DNA from: Nitrobacter sp039808345
Lineage (GTDB): Bacteria > Pseudomonadota > Alphaproteobacteria > Rhizobiales > Xanthobacteraceae
Reading direction: 5' to 3'
DNA: 64,000 nt
Assembly (NCBI RefSeq): GCF_047824785.1
Contig: NZ_CP181167.1
Coordinates: 1,612,001-1,676,000 of the forward strand
Shown here: positions 1 through 7,683 of the stretch, piece by piece
How positions within the stretch are numbered: the first letter of the stretch is position 1
Layout: each line of letters opens with the position of its first letter
The notes under the pieces: model-generated
What the model was told of the DNA's origin: nothing
Databases searched by the model: none
Seen by the model: only the letters and a program-made list of their open reading frames with translations
Program-made: the position numbers and the translations under genes

Positions 1-1
1 C

Positions 2-151
2 AAGCAGGTGGTGTTTGCGTGCCGCTCCGGCAAGCGCTCGGTGAGCGCGTCGCTGGCGGCGCAGGCTGCCGGCCTGCCTTACGACAAGCATCTCGACGGC
101 GGAATTTTGGGATGGAAGGCGGCAGGATTGCCGACGCGATCCGGCGGCTGA
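2..151 (+). CDS. Rhodanese-like sulfurtransferase, C-terminal part
   Basis: Only the last 49 codons are in the window; the gene enters from the left edge. The reading frame opens at base 2 and ends at TGA 149-151. The active-site loop CRSGKRS is visible, with the catalytic Cys that carries the persulfide in rhodanese domains, followed by the usual LDGGILGW segment near the domain end. This is a single-domain or C-terminal rhodanese; the substrate cannot be told. It sits 3 bases before the aminotransferase frame, so the two are probably co-transcribed. Confidence 0.85.
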   Translation, partial: KQVVFACRSGKRSVSASLAAQAAGLPYDKHLDGGILGWKAAGLPTRSGG

Positions 152-154
152 GAG

Positions 155-1327
155 TTGGCGCTCTCGATGAACAAGGTCTTCGCGGACCTGCCGGTGACCA
201 TTTTCGAGACCATGTCGCAGCTTGCGCGCGACCACGACGCCATCAATCTCGGGCAGGGCTTTCCCGATGATCCCGGCCCGGAGGATATCCGGCGCGCGGC
301 CGCGGACGCTGTTCTCGACGGTTATAATCAATACCCGTCGATGATGGGTATTCCGGAGTTGCGGCAGGCCATCGCCGCTCACTACCGTCACTGGCACGGC
401 CTTGCGGTCGATCCGGCGAGCGAGGTGATGGTCACCTCCGGCGGCACGGAAGCGCTGACCAGCGCCATTCTCGCCACGGTCGAGCCGGGCGACGAGGTCG
501 TCGTCTTCCAGCCGTTCTACGACTCCTATCTTCCGATCATCAGGCAGGCCGGGGGCGTTCCGCGTCTGGTTCGCTTGGAGCCGCCGCACTGGGGGCTGAC
601 GGAAGACGCGCTGCGCGACGCCTTCACCCCCAGGACCAGGGCCGTGCTGTTCAACAATCCGCTCAATCCGGCCGCGGTGGTTTATGCGCGCGATGATCTG
701 GAGTTGCTGGCGCGGTTCTGCCAGGAGTTCGATGCGGTCGCGATCTGCGACGAGGTCTGGGAGCACGTTGTTTTCGACGGCCGCGAGCATATTCCGCTGA
801 TCACCATTCCTGGCATGCGGGAGCGCACCATCAAGATCGGATCGGCCGGAAAGATATTCTCGCTGACGGGCTGGAAGGTCGGCTTTGTCTGCGCTTCGCC
901 GCCGCTATTGCGCGTTACCGCGAAAGTGCATCAGTTTCTCACCTTCACAACGCCCCCCAATCTTCAGACCGCGGTCGCCCGTGGCCTTGCAAAGCCGGAC
1001 GCTTATTTCTTCGAGATGCGCCGCGATCTGGCGCGACGCCGCGACCGCCTGACCCGCGGCCTCGAAGACATCGGGTTTCCGGTGTTACCCTCGCAAGGAA
1101 CCTATTTCCTGACCGTCGATCTCGCGCCGCTTGGGCTCAATCAAACCGATCACGCGTTTTGCAGGCGCATCGTCGCGGACCACAAGGTCGCGGCGATTCC
1201 GGTCTCGGCGTTCTACGAAAAGGACGCGGTCACCTCGATCGTGCGCTTCTGCTTCGCGAAGAAGGACGCCACGCTCGACGCCGCGCTAGAACGCTTGTCC
1301 GACGCCGTGCGCAGGTGCAGGCGATGA
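155..1327 (+). CDS. PLP-dependent class I/II aminotransferase
   Basis: A 390-residue fold-type I aminotransferase. Visible landmarks are the N-terminal INLGQGFPDD and YNQYPSMMG substrate-side segments, FNNPLNPAAVV, the ICDEVWEHVVFDG strand with the PLP-pyridine Asp, and SAGKIFSLTGWKVG with the Schiff-base Lys in the S-x-x-K context. These resemble the methionine/kynurenine/glutamine aminotransferase branch; the exact amino donor is not decidable. The frame can start at TTG 155 or ATG 167 (MNKVFADLP); 155 is used because the intervening residues look coding, but 167 is a fair alternative. Its stop overlaps the start of the next gene (ATGA at 1324-1327), so the two are translationally coupled. 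Confidence 0.88.
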   Translation: MALSMNKVFADLPVTIFETMSQLARDHDAINLGQGFPDDPGPEDIRRAAADAVLDGYNQYPSMMGIPELRQAIAAHYRHWHGLAVDPASEVMVTSGGTEALTSAILATVEPGDEVVVFQPFYDSYLPIIRQAGGVPRLVRLEPPHWGLTEDALRDAFTPRTRAVLFNNPLNPAAVVYARDDLELLARFCQEFDAVAICDEVWEHVVFDGREHIPLITIPGMRERTIKIGSAGKIFSLTGWKVGFVCASPPLLRVTAKVHQFLTFTTPPNLQTAVARGLAKPDAYFFEMRRDLARRRDRLTRGLEDIGFPVLPSQGTYFLTVDLAPLGLNQTDHAFCRRIVADHKVAAIPVSAFYEKDAVTSIVRFCFAKKDATLDAALERLSDAVRRCRR

Positions 1328-2439
1328 TTCCGAACCGGTCCTTGTGGCTCCGGGTTGCCGTGGCGCTGGCGTTGGGTTCGGGCGCGGTGTTGTCGCCGCG
1401 TGCCGAGGCCGCCGAGCGCGTCGTCAATTTTTTCAACTGGTCGAACTACATCGCGCCTGGCGTGCTCGAGGCCTTTACCGAGGAAACCGGAATCAAGGTA
1501 GTCTACGACACCTTTGATGCCAACGAGACGCTCGAAACGCGGCTGCTTGCCGGCAAGTCCGGTTACGATGTCGTGGTGCCGACCGCATATTTTCTTCAGC
1601 GTCAGATCGGCGCGAACATCTTTCGGAAACTCGACAAGTCGAAGTTGCCGAATCTGGTCAACGCATGGCCCATGGTGACCGAGAGACTCGCAACCTATGA
1701 TCCCGGCAATCAGTATGCCGTGAACTATATGTGGGGCACGACCGGCATCGGCTACAATGTCAAAGCGGTGCAGCGCATTCTCGGATCCGACGGCAGGATC
1801 GATAGTTGGGATGTCATCTTCGATCCGGACAAGCTCGCGAAGTTCAAGGACTGCGGCGTTCAGATGCTTGATTCCGCGGATGATATCCTGCCTGCCGCGC
1901 TCAACTTTCTCGGCCTCGATCCAAACTCGACGGAAAAGAACGATCTGGAAAAGGCGGCGGCTCTTGTCGGCAGGATCAGGCCGTATGTCCGCAAGTTTCA
2001 TTCTTCGGAATATCTGAACGGCCTTGCCACCGGAGAGATCTGTCTCGTCGTCGGCTGGTCCGGCGATATCAAGCAGGCCCAAAGCCGCGCGGCGGAGAGC
2101 CGTAACGGTGTCGAGATCGGTTATGCGATTCCGAAAGAGGGCGCGCAGATGTTCTTCGACAACCTGGCCATTCTCCTGGATGCGAGGAATGTCGCCGAGG
2201 CCTATGAGTTGATCAACTATCTCTATCGGCCAGACGTTGCGGCGAAGAATTCGGACTTCCTGTCCTATGCCAGCGGCAATCTGGCCAGCCAGAAGCTGAT
2301 CGATCCGGAATCCTTCAATGACAAGACGATCTATCCGGACGAAGCCGTGATGAAGCGGCTGTTCATCATCACCGCGCGCGATCTCGCGACGCAACGTTCG
2401 ATCAACCGGCTCTGGACACGCATAAAGACCGGACGGTGA
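1324..2439 (+). CDS. Polyamine ABC transporter periplasmic binding protein (PotF/PotD-like)
   Basis: 371 residues from ATG 1324. It has a signal peptide (hydrophobic run VAVALALGSG, likely cleavage after AEA) and then VVNFFNWSNYIAPGVLEAF, the typical start of the mature spermidine/putrescine-binding family (SBP type 2). GYDVVVPTAYFL, NYMWGTTGIGYN and LVVGWSGD are further family blocks that shape the polyamine pocket. In the cell it would bind putrescine or spermidine in the periplasm and hand it to a membrane permease. No permease or ATPase gene follows; the gene is coupled instead to the aminotransferase by a 4-base overlap, which suggests a joint role in polyamine or amine use (inference). 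Confidence 0.9.
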   Translation: MIPNRSLWLRVAVALALGSGAVLSPRAEAAERVVNFFNWSNYIAPGVLEAFTEETGIKVVYDTFDANETLETRLLAGKSGYDVVVPTAYFLQRQIGANIFRKLDKSKLPNLVNAWPMVTERLATYDPGNQYAVNYMWGTTGIGYNVKAVQRILGSDGRIDSWDVIFDPDKLAKFKDCGVQMLDSADDILPAALNFLGLDPNSTEKNDLEKAAALVGRIRPYVRKFHSSEYLNGLATGEICLVVGWSGDIKQAQSRAAESRNGVEIGYAIPKEGAQMFFDNLAILLDARNVAEAYELINYLYRPDVAAKNSDFLSYASGNLASQKLIDPESFNDKTIYPDEAVMKRLFIITARDLATQRSINRLWTRIKTGR

Positions 2440-2462
2440 CGGGCCGGAGAATATCCCGGAGC

Positions 2463-2667
2463 AGAGCGTTTTCAAGCGAAGTGGACGCCGGTTTGCGTGA
2501 AGAAAATGCGACAAATAAAATCATGGAGCCTGCTTCTGATTCCATCAGAAGCGGAAAGGATCTAGAGCATGATCCGTTCAAGTTGAATCGGACCATGCTC
2601 TAGAAATTATTGTCTGGTCGCATTTTCTTGCGGCGAACCGGTATCCACTTCGCCGGAGAATGCTCTA
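2463..2667. repeat. Composite palindromic intergenic repeat
   Basis: The whole gap between the binding protein and lpxXL is made of palindromic modules placed end to end: one of the GCGTTTTC...GAAAACGC type (2463-2515), one around GCTTCTGATTCCATCAGAAGC (2525-2563), one AGAGCATGATCC...GGACCATGCTCT (2564-2601), and a diverged copy of the first (2612-2666). Each is bounded by AGAGC or GCTCT. The last module ends in GCTCTAG, and that CTA is the reverse-strand stop codon of lpxXL. Confidence 0.85.
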
Positions 2668-3597
2668 GCGCCAGCGGCGGTGCAGCCACAGCCATTGATC
2701 GGGGTATTCGCGGATCCAGCCTTCGATCACCGAAGTGATGATCTGCATTGTTCCCTGCACGTCGATCCCGCCGTTTGCATCCCGCGCCGGCGTGATCTCT
2801 TCCGACAGTTCGGCACGGAAGCGATGGTTCGGCAGGCGGATAATCCGCACGCCATGGATCGGACATTCGATCTGCCGCAAAAGACGCGCCAGCGTCGGAT
2901 TGGCCTTGGTCTTGCGCCCGAAGAATGTGACGTCGACGCCGTTGGTGAGATACTGGTCCACCAGCATGGCGACGTGCTGGCCGTTCTGCAGCGCTTGCGC
3001 CAATCGGAGCGGAGCATCGCGACCCGCGGGGATCAGCGTGCCCATATTGACGGAGCGCAACTGTTTGATTGCGCGGTCGGCCGATGCGATGTTCGGCCGC
3101 CGATACAGAATCGCCGCGTCGAGCCCGTGCGCGACGGCGGCAACCGCTGGCAGCTCCCAGTTGCCGATGTGGCTTGCGAAGATCAGCGCCGGCTTGCCGT
3201 CCAGCCGCAGCTTGTGGAACAACTCGCGCGTGCGTTCCCCGATTTCGATGCGGCCTTCTTCGGGGCGAGCCGGATCATGATCCCATACATGATCGAGATG
3301 GGCGAATTCCGCGCCGATGCGTCCCAGATTGTCCCATACCCCCGTCAGAATCTTCTCGATTTCGTCCGGCGTCTTTTCGGGAAATGCGGCCGAGAGGTTC
3401 GCGCGACCGATCTTCTGTTCGCGCAGCATCGGTCCGATCTTTTGCGTGATGCGGCCGAACAGATTCGCGGTCTTGACCGGATCGAAGCGGCGCGTCGCGC
3501 GCAACAGGGCGATCGTCAATGCGCCGATGGCGGCCGCGCCGGCGGGTTTGACCGTATCGCGCAGTCCGGCTCTGGTTCGAAGCAGGAGGCGGCGCAT
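2665..3597 (-). CDS. lpxXL: Very-long-chain lipid A acyltransferase (LpxL/HtrB family)
   Basis: 310 residues from ATG 3597 (MRRLLLRTRAGL); an upstream in-frame extension to 3660 looks non-coding. It is an inner-membrane acyltransferase of the LpxL/LpxM family, with an N-terminal hydrophobic segment (about 18-33) and the catalytic HX4D/E motif as HIGNWE (His143, Glu148), then YRRPNI and the C-terminal WLWLHRRW family end. As last gene of the acpXL cluster it should move the very long (omega-1)-hydroxy acyl chain from AcpXL onto lipid A. It starts about 90 bases after fabF1XL. In the rhizobial clusters I know of, an alcohol dehydrogenase gene sits at this point; none is present here. The stop codon lies in a repeat edge. 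Confidence 0.88.
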   Translation of the reverse strand: MRRLLLRTRAGLRDTVKPAGAAAIGALTIALLRATRRFDPVKTANLFGRITQKIGPMLREQKIGRANLSAAFPEKTPDEIEKILTGVWDNLGRIGAEFAHLDHVWDHDPARPEEGRIEIGERTRELFHKLRLDGKPALIFASHIGNWELPAVAAVAHGLDAAILYRRPNIASADRAIKQLRSVNMGTLIPAGRDAPLRLAQALQNGQHVAMLVDQYLTNGVDVTFFGRKTKANPTLARLLRQIECPIHGVRIIRLPNHRFRAELSEEITPARDANGGIDVQGTMQIITSVIEGWIREYPDQWLWLHRRWR

Positions 3598-3686
3598 CAG
3601 GGGACGACGATCCCGCTGGAGGCAGGCCGGTATCCCGCATGGGTCAGCGGGTCGGCACATCGTGCGCGCATCGGCTGCACCGGCCG

Positions 3687-4967
3687 CTATACCGGTTCGC
3701 GCGTCAGGATCAGCGACGCATTCTGGCCGCCGAAACCAAACGAGTTCGACATCACCATGGTGACGCGCGCATCGCGGGCCGTGTTGGGAACGACATCGAA
3801 CGGGATCGCCGGATCCGGGACATCATAGTTGATGGTCGGCGGAATGCGCTGATGCTCGAGCGTCAACAGCGAGAACACCGCTTCGACGGCTCCAGCCGCC
3901 GAGAGGGTATGTCCGACCATCGATTTGTTGGACGAGACCGGGATCTGCCTGGCGCGCTCGCCGAACACGCTGGAGATGCCGAGATATTCCATCTTGTCGT
4001 TTTCCGGAGTGCCGGTGCCGTGCGCGTTGATGTAGTCGATCTGCTCGGTGGTCACACCCGCGTCCGCCAGCGCGTTGCGGACGCATCCGATGATCGGTTT
4101 GCCGTCAGGGCTTGAACGCGTGCGGTGGAAGGAATCGGCAAGCTCGCCGCATCCCGCCATGATGCCCAGGATTTTCGCGCCTCGCGCGGCCGCCGCCTCA
4201 TAGCTTTCGAGCACCAGCGCACCCGCGCCTTCGGCCATCACGAAGCCGTCGCGGTTCTTGGAGAAAGGTCGCGCGGCGGCGTGGGGAGGGTCGTTCTGGG
4301 TCGAAAGCGCCGACAGCAGCGAGAACCGGATCAGCGCTTCGGGATTCACCGAACCGTCGGTCGCGACGCACAGCGCCGCATCGGCCTCGCCGCGGCGGAT
4401 CGCTTCGACGCCGAGCTGGATTGCGGTTGTGCCTGATGCGCACGCCGTCGAGAGCGAGATGGGTGAACCCTTGGTGCCGAAGGTTTCGGCGAGATGGTCC
4501 GCGACCGAGCCGAACAGGAAGCGGCGATGATATTGCTTGTACCTGCCGCCGCCGCTGACGCGTAGCATCTGGTCGTAGTCGATATCGACATCGGTGCCGA
4601 TGTCGCGGCCGAGTTCCTGCCGCTGCGGCCATTCAAGCTCGACCGGGGCGACCGCGAGAAACAGGGGGCCTGGAAAATCACCGGCCCGCCCGATCCCCGC
4701 CTGCGCGACGGCTTCCTCGGTCGCGATGTCGGCCAGGCGCTCCGAAAGATCGGTCGACGAGAACGGCTCGATCGGGATGAAATCGACAGCGCCGGCCACC
4801 GTGGTTCTCAGGCCTTCGGTCGGAAACCGCGTGATCGTCCTGATGCCGGATTCGCCCGCGCAAAGCCTGGCCCAGTTATCCGTCTTGCCGGCGCCGAGCG
4901 AGGTCACGACGCCCATGCCGGTCACCACGACGACGGGCCGGCCGGATTTGTCGCGCATTGCGGTCAT
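3687..4967 (-). CDS. fabF1XL: Beta-ketoacyl-ACP synthase of the very-long-chain acyl cluster (active subunit)
   Basis: 426 residues from ATG 4967 (MTAMRDKSGR). The open frame continues upstream to 5066, but that part translates a palindromic repeat and is not gene. All three condensing-enzyme residues are present: Cys176 in STACASGT, His316 in NAHGTGTPEND and His353 in GHTLSAAGA, plus the C-terminal NSFGFGGQNAS loop of FabF enzymes. It should elongate AcpXL-bound acyl chains by Claisen condensation with malonyl-ACP, in the cytosol. It follows fabF2XL after a 125-base gap filled partly by a palindrome. The pairing of this intact ketosynthase with the degenerate paralogue upstream recalls KS/chain-length-factor pairs. 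Confidence 0.9.
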   Translation of the reverse strand: MTAMRDKSGRPVVVVTGMGVVTSLGAGKTDNWARLCAGESGIRTITRFPTEGLRTTVAGAVDFIPIEPFSSTDLSERLADIATEEAVAQAGIGRAGDFPGPLFLAVAPVELEWPQRQELGRDIGTDVDIDYDQMLRVSGGGRYKQYHRRFLFGSVADHLAETFGTKGSPISLSTACASGTTAIQLGVEAIRRGEADAALCVATDGSVNPEALIRFSLLSALSTQNDPPHAAARPFSKNRDGFVMAEGAGALVLESYEAAAARGAKILGIMAGCGELADSFHRTRSSPDGKPIIGCVRNALADAGVTTEQIDYINAHGTGTPENDKMEYLGISSVFGERARQIPVSSNKSMVGHTLSAAGAVEAVFSLLTLEHQRIPPTINYDVPDPAIPFDVVPNTARDARVTMVMSNSFGFGGQNASLILTREPV

Positions 4968-4988
4968 GGTGCCCCGTCCCCCGTCATC

Positions 4989-5084
4989 GTCTGATTCAGC
5001 TATTGAATCAGGCTCTGACCTTATCCTTTCTGTTGAGCATGATCTTATCCGAAAACCGGTTCCCACTTTTCGGGATCATGCTCT
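4989..5084. repeat. Palindromic modules between fabF2XL and fabF1XL
   Basis: Two modules. The first, 4989-5013, centres on CTGATTCAGCTATTGAATCAG. The second, 5035-5084, runs from GAGCATGATC to GATCATGCTC around an ACCGGTT core and can fold into a long hairpin. It lies inside the operon, 8 bases past the fabF2XL stop, where a hairpin could stabilise the upstream message or lower read-through into fabF1XL (inference). Confidence 0.85.
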
Positions 5085-5091
5085 AGTCCGG

Positions 5092-6297
5092 TTAGTTGAT
5101 CGCTTCAACCAGCGCCATGCCTTCGCCGCGCCAGTGTCCGGCCCCGATCACGACAATCCGGGCCGGAGGCGTCGTCATATCAATCGCCTGTTCCGATGTA
5201 TCGGCGGACGCGAACAGCGCGCCTCGCGACAACGAAAGCGCGGCAACCGCCAAACCGAGCGGAAACTGCGCCTCCATGGTGTGACCGAACATCGTTCCCG
5301 TCGCGCGAACCGGGATGTCCGGATGAGCGCGAAGGAATGCGCGTTCTTCCGAGGTGGCCGGCTCCGCGCCGGTGGCCCCCGTGACGATCGCGGTGCCCTC
5401 CGTGCTGTTGCCGAGCCTGGACCACAATGATTCCAGCGTCGATGTGATATCGCCGGAACGTTTTCGCCGCGCATGGTCCGCGACCACGTTGGTCAGGCGC
5501 GCGAACGGCTTCGCGCCGCGGGCCTCCGCATGGGCGCGAGACTCGATCACCAGAAAGGCGCCGCCGGATCCGAGCGCGAAGCCGCTGTTCTGCTCGCGTG
5601 CCCAGACCGGCGCGTACTTTTCTTTCAGGTTGAAGTCGCCGAATTCGTAAAGCAGGAGCAAATCCTTGCGTTCGCCGTTGTGGGCGGCGCCGACCAAAGC
5701 GATGTCGCTCTGACCGGCTGCGATCCGCGCGAGTGCGATGCGCACCGCGTCGACGCCGGAAGCCTCCTCGCCCATGAATGTGCGCGAAGAACCCGTCACG
5801 CCGTGAACGATGGCGATGTTGCCGGCGAGCAGGTTGGACAATTGCGCCAGGAACAGTGTCGGCCGCAGGTCGCTCATCAGCCGTTCGTTGAGATAGCCGG
5901 GCGCGGCGTTGCCTTTTGTCTCCGCGTTCAGGACTCCGGCGTCGACGACAAGGTCGCGCTCGCCGCCGCCTGCGGCGACGATCATGTCCATCCGCGACAG
6001 GATATCCGTGTTGCCTTTGACCCCGGCGGAATCGAGCGCCAGTCCCGCCGCGTATGTTCCGATCCGCTGCCAGGCTTCCATCTGGCGCTGGTCGCCCCGT
6101 TTTGGAATCTGGGCGTCGAAGTTGATCGGAGCCAGCGGGTGAACGACGTAGGGCGCGAAGCTCTTCTCGTCGGCGTTGATGCGCCGATGACTGAGCGCTT
6201 CCCAATGGGCGTCCAGACCTTCGCCGAGCGAGGTGGCGAGTCCGATCCCGGTGATCCAGGTTTCGATCGGCGCTGAGGGCGGTGCTGTCTCAGCCAT
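5092..6297 (-). CDS. fabF2XL: Degenerate ketosynthase paralogue, probably chain-length-factor-like
   Basis: 401 residues from ATG 6297 (MAETAPPSAP); it overlaps the end of fabZXL by 8 bases. The thiolase-like fold is recognisable (WITGIGLATSLGEGL, ALVGAA, GHTMEAQFPLG), but the catalytic set is not intact. Aligning by eye with FabF1XL, the nucleophile Cys (CASGTTAIQL) falls on Glu178 (EASGVDAVRI) and the first His (NAHGTG) on Gly307 (VTGATG); only His339 (GHT) remains. It therefore should not condense by itself. Known KS-beta/chain-length-factor proteins also lack the Cys and form heterodimers with an active KS, so I infer that this protein pairs with FabF1XL and sets chain length. Its place as second KS gene in the cluster matches the rhizobial fabF2XL. 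Confidence 0.82.
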   Translation of the reverse strand: MAETAPPSAPIETWITGIGLATSLGEGLDAHWEALSHRRINADEKSFAPYVVHPLAPINFDAQIPKRGDQRQMEAWQRIGTYAAGLALDSAGVKGNTDILSRMDMIVAAGGGERDLVVDAGVLNAETKGNAAPGYLNERLMSDLRPTLFLAQLSNLLAGNIAIVHGVTGSSRTFMGEEASGVDAVRIALARIAAGQSDIALVGAAHNGERKDLLLLYEFGDFNLKEKYAPVWAREQNSGFALGSGGAFLVIESRAHAEARGAKPFARLTNVVADHARRKRSGDITSTLESLWSRLGNSTEGTAIVTGATGAEPATSEERAFLRAHPDIPVRATGTMFGHTMEAQFPLGLAVAALSLSRGALFASADTSEQAIDMTTPPARIVVIGAGHWRGEGMALVEAIN

Positions 6298-6763
6298 GAG
6301 CAAACATCTGTTGTGGGAACCCGATGCGCCTGGCCATGGTCTCCATGTGGCCGCGCAGGTCGTCGTTGGGGAAAGGCACCTGACGGAACGTCAGCGTCGC
6401 ATTGCATTTCGCCTTTCCGCCGACGCTGACTTTCGCCTCGGTGATGGTGAAACCGGAGCCTTCGTGAAGGACGGCGGCCTCGATCGTCAGCAATTCGCCG
6501 GGTGTAACGAAAGTCCTCATCTTGGCTTCCTTGACGGCTGCCAGAAAGGGCATCCGCTCGAACCTGGTCAGGGCGATCAACAGCCAGCCGGAGGCTTGCG
6601 CCATCGACTCAATGAGAAGCACGCCGGGCATCAGAGGATGTCCCGGGAAATGCCCCTCGAAGATCGTGCTTTCCTGGGGGACCTGCGCTTCGACGGTGAT
6701 TGATCGCTGTTCCGTTCTGAGGTCGGCGATGCGGTCGATCAAATGGAAATATTCGAGATGCAT
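6290..6763 (-). CDS. fabZXL: 3-hydroxyacyl-ACP dehydratase of the very-long-chain acyl cluster
   Basis: 157 residues, single hot-dog fold. The FabZ catalytic motif is visible as EGHFPGHPLMPGVLLIES, with His38 and Glu52 as the expected acid/base pair. It would remove water from 3-hydroxyacyl-AcpXL during chain growth. The gene lies 10 bases downstream of acpXL and overlaps fabF2XL by 8 bases, so it is part of one transcript. It is distinct from housekeeping fabZ, which normally sits with lpxD/lpxA. The C-terminal tail after about residue 135 is longer than in a minimal FabZ. Confidence 0.87.
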   Translation of the reverse strand: MHLEYFHLIDRIADLRTEQRSITVEAQVPQESTIFEGHFPGHPLMPGVLLIESMAQASGWLLIALTRFERMPFLAAVKEAKMRTFVTPGELLTIEAAVLHEGSGFTITEAKVSVGGKAKCNATLTFRQVPFPNDDLRGHMETMARRIGFPQQMFAHG

Positions 6764-6773
6764 GGCCGCGTGA

Positions 6774-7055
6774 TTACGCGTCCTTGGCGGCGACCAACTC
6801 GTCGATGCGCGCGCTGAGGTTTTTCAGGACGAAGTATTGTTCGGTGGTGGCCTTGCCGTCGTTGACTTCCTGGGTCCACTTCTCCAGCGGGAGCTTGATC
6901 CCGAAGGCCTTGTCGATCGCAAAGGCAATATCGAGGAAATCCAGACTGTCGATTCCCAAATCATCAATGGCATGGCTCTCGGGCGTAATCGTATCGCGCG
7001 GGATGTCGCAGGTTTCCGCAATAATGGTGGCGACCCGATCGAATGTGGAAGACAT
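6774..7055 (-). CDS. acpXL: Acyl carrier protein for very-long-chain lipid A fatty acid
   Basis: 93 residues from ATG 7055; a GTG at 7058 directly upstream is an alternative. The phosphopantetheine site is GIDSLDFLD with Ser37. It carries the growing very-long-chain fatty acid in Rhizobiales lipid A synthesis, and it is longer than housekeeping AcpP (about 78 residues) because of a C-terminal extension with the segment LPLEKWTQEVNDG, which is typical of AcpXL. First gene of the five-gene minus-strand operon acpXL-fabZXL-fabF2XL-fabF1XL-lpxXL; the promoter should lie in 7056-7240, where I see no clear operator. Confidence 0.92.
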   Translation of the reverse strand: MSSTFDRVATIIAETCDIPRDTITPESHAIDDLGIDSLDFLDIAFAIDKAFGIKLPLEKWTQEVNDGKATTEQYFVLKNLSARIDELVAAKDA

Positions 7056-7243
7056 CACTAAGCCTTTGATACATTGAAGAGTAGGTGCCGCATAGGCGTA
7101 CGACGCTGGCGGCGTCCCCGCAAGGTCCGGTCCCGTTATGCCGAGCCCATATATCCGAGCGCTGTCCGGAGTTCAATGGCGGCGGGCACCCGGTGAAGCC
7201 ATATTCCCTAGCCGAATCAGTATCTTTCCTCTTATTGCCGTGT

Positions 7244-7576
7244 CTACGGCGGGGGTGTTGAGATGTGTGCACAACCCCGGAGGCCCATCAGGGCGCAGTC
7301 CTGAATCTCACGCAGATCAATGATGTTCCTGGCCAGCCACAGCCCAACGGCGATCAATGCGATCGTGAAGGCTATCGCGGCCGCGTTTGTCAGCATCCGG
7401 TGGCGGAAGTCGTCGGGTTCCTCGCGAGGAGGCGGAGGATCGGCTTCGCTGTCCGGCGAGGAGTTGTCTGCGGCATTTTCCGAGGAGGGGTGCTTCGGCG
7501 ATTCTGCGCGCTCACGCGGCCGGAACTGGAGCACAACGTGCTCTTCCTCCGTCTCCTTCGGCCGCTGTTTTCTCAT
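7244..7576 (-). CDS. Small single-span membrane protein, unknown function
   Basis: 110 residues from ATG 7576 (MRKQRPKETE); the frame is open a little further upstream. The N-terminal 60 residues are acidic, proline- and serine-rich and look disordered (PDSEADPPPPREEPDD); one membrane helix spans about 64-82 (NAAAIAFTIALIAVGLWLA), followed by a short tail with two Cys. No family recognised. It lies between the HerA-like ATPase and acpXL on the same strand. The stop-free frame with one clean helix argues for a real gene, but coding support is modest. Confidence 0.55.
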   Translation of the reverse strand: MRKQRPKETEEEHVVLQFRPRERAESPKHPSSENAADNSSPDSEADPPPPREEPDDFRHRMLTNAAAIAFTIALIAVGLWLARNIIDLREIQDCALMGLRGCAHISTPPP

Positions 7577-7683
7577 CGGCGCTCGGTCCCAAGCCCTGTC
7601 CATACTCTATCACGTCGCGCCCGATCCTCAACCCGATGCCGTGGTCGCCTGGCGTTTCGCCTCTGATTCGATCAGGAGCGGGA

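Noticed and set aside
2680..3828. 382-codon frame opposite lpxXL
   Set aside because: Shadow of the acyltransferase; it crosses two gene borders.
5035..5066. Longer N-terminus of FabF1XL through the repeat
   Set aside because: The extra codons translate a palindromic repeat; ATG 4967 gives the family N-terminus.
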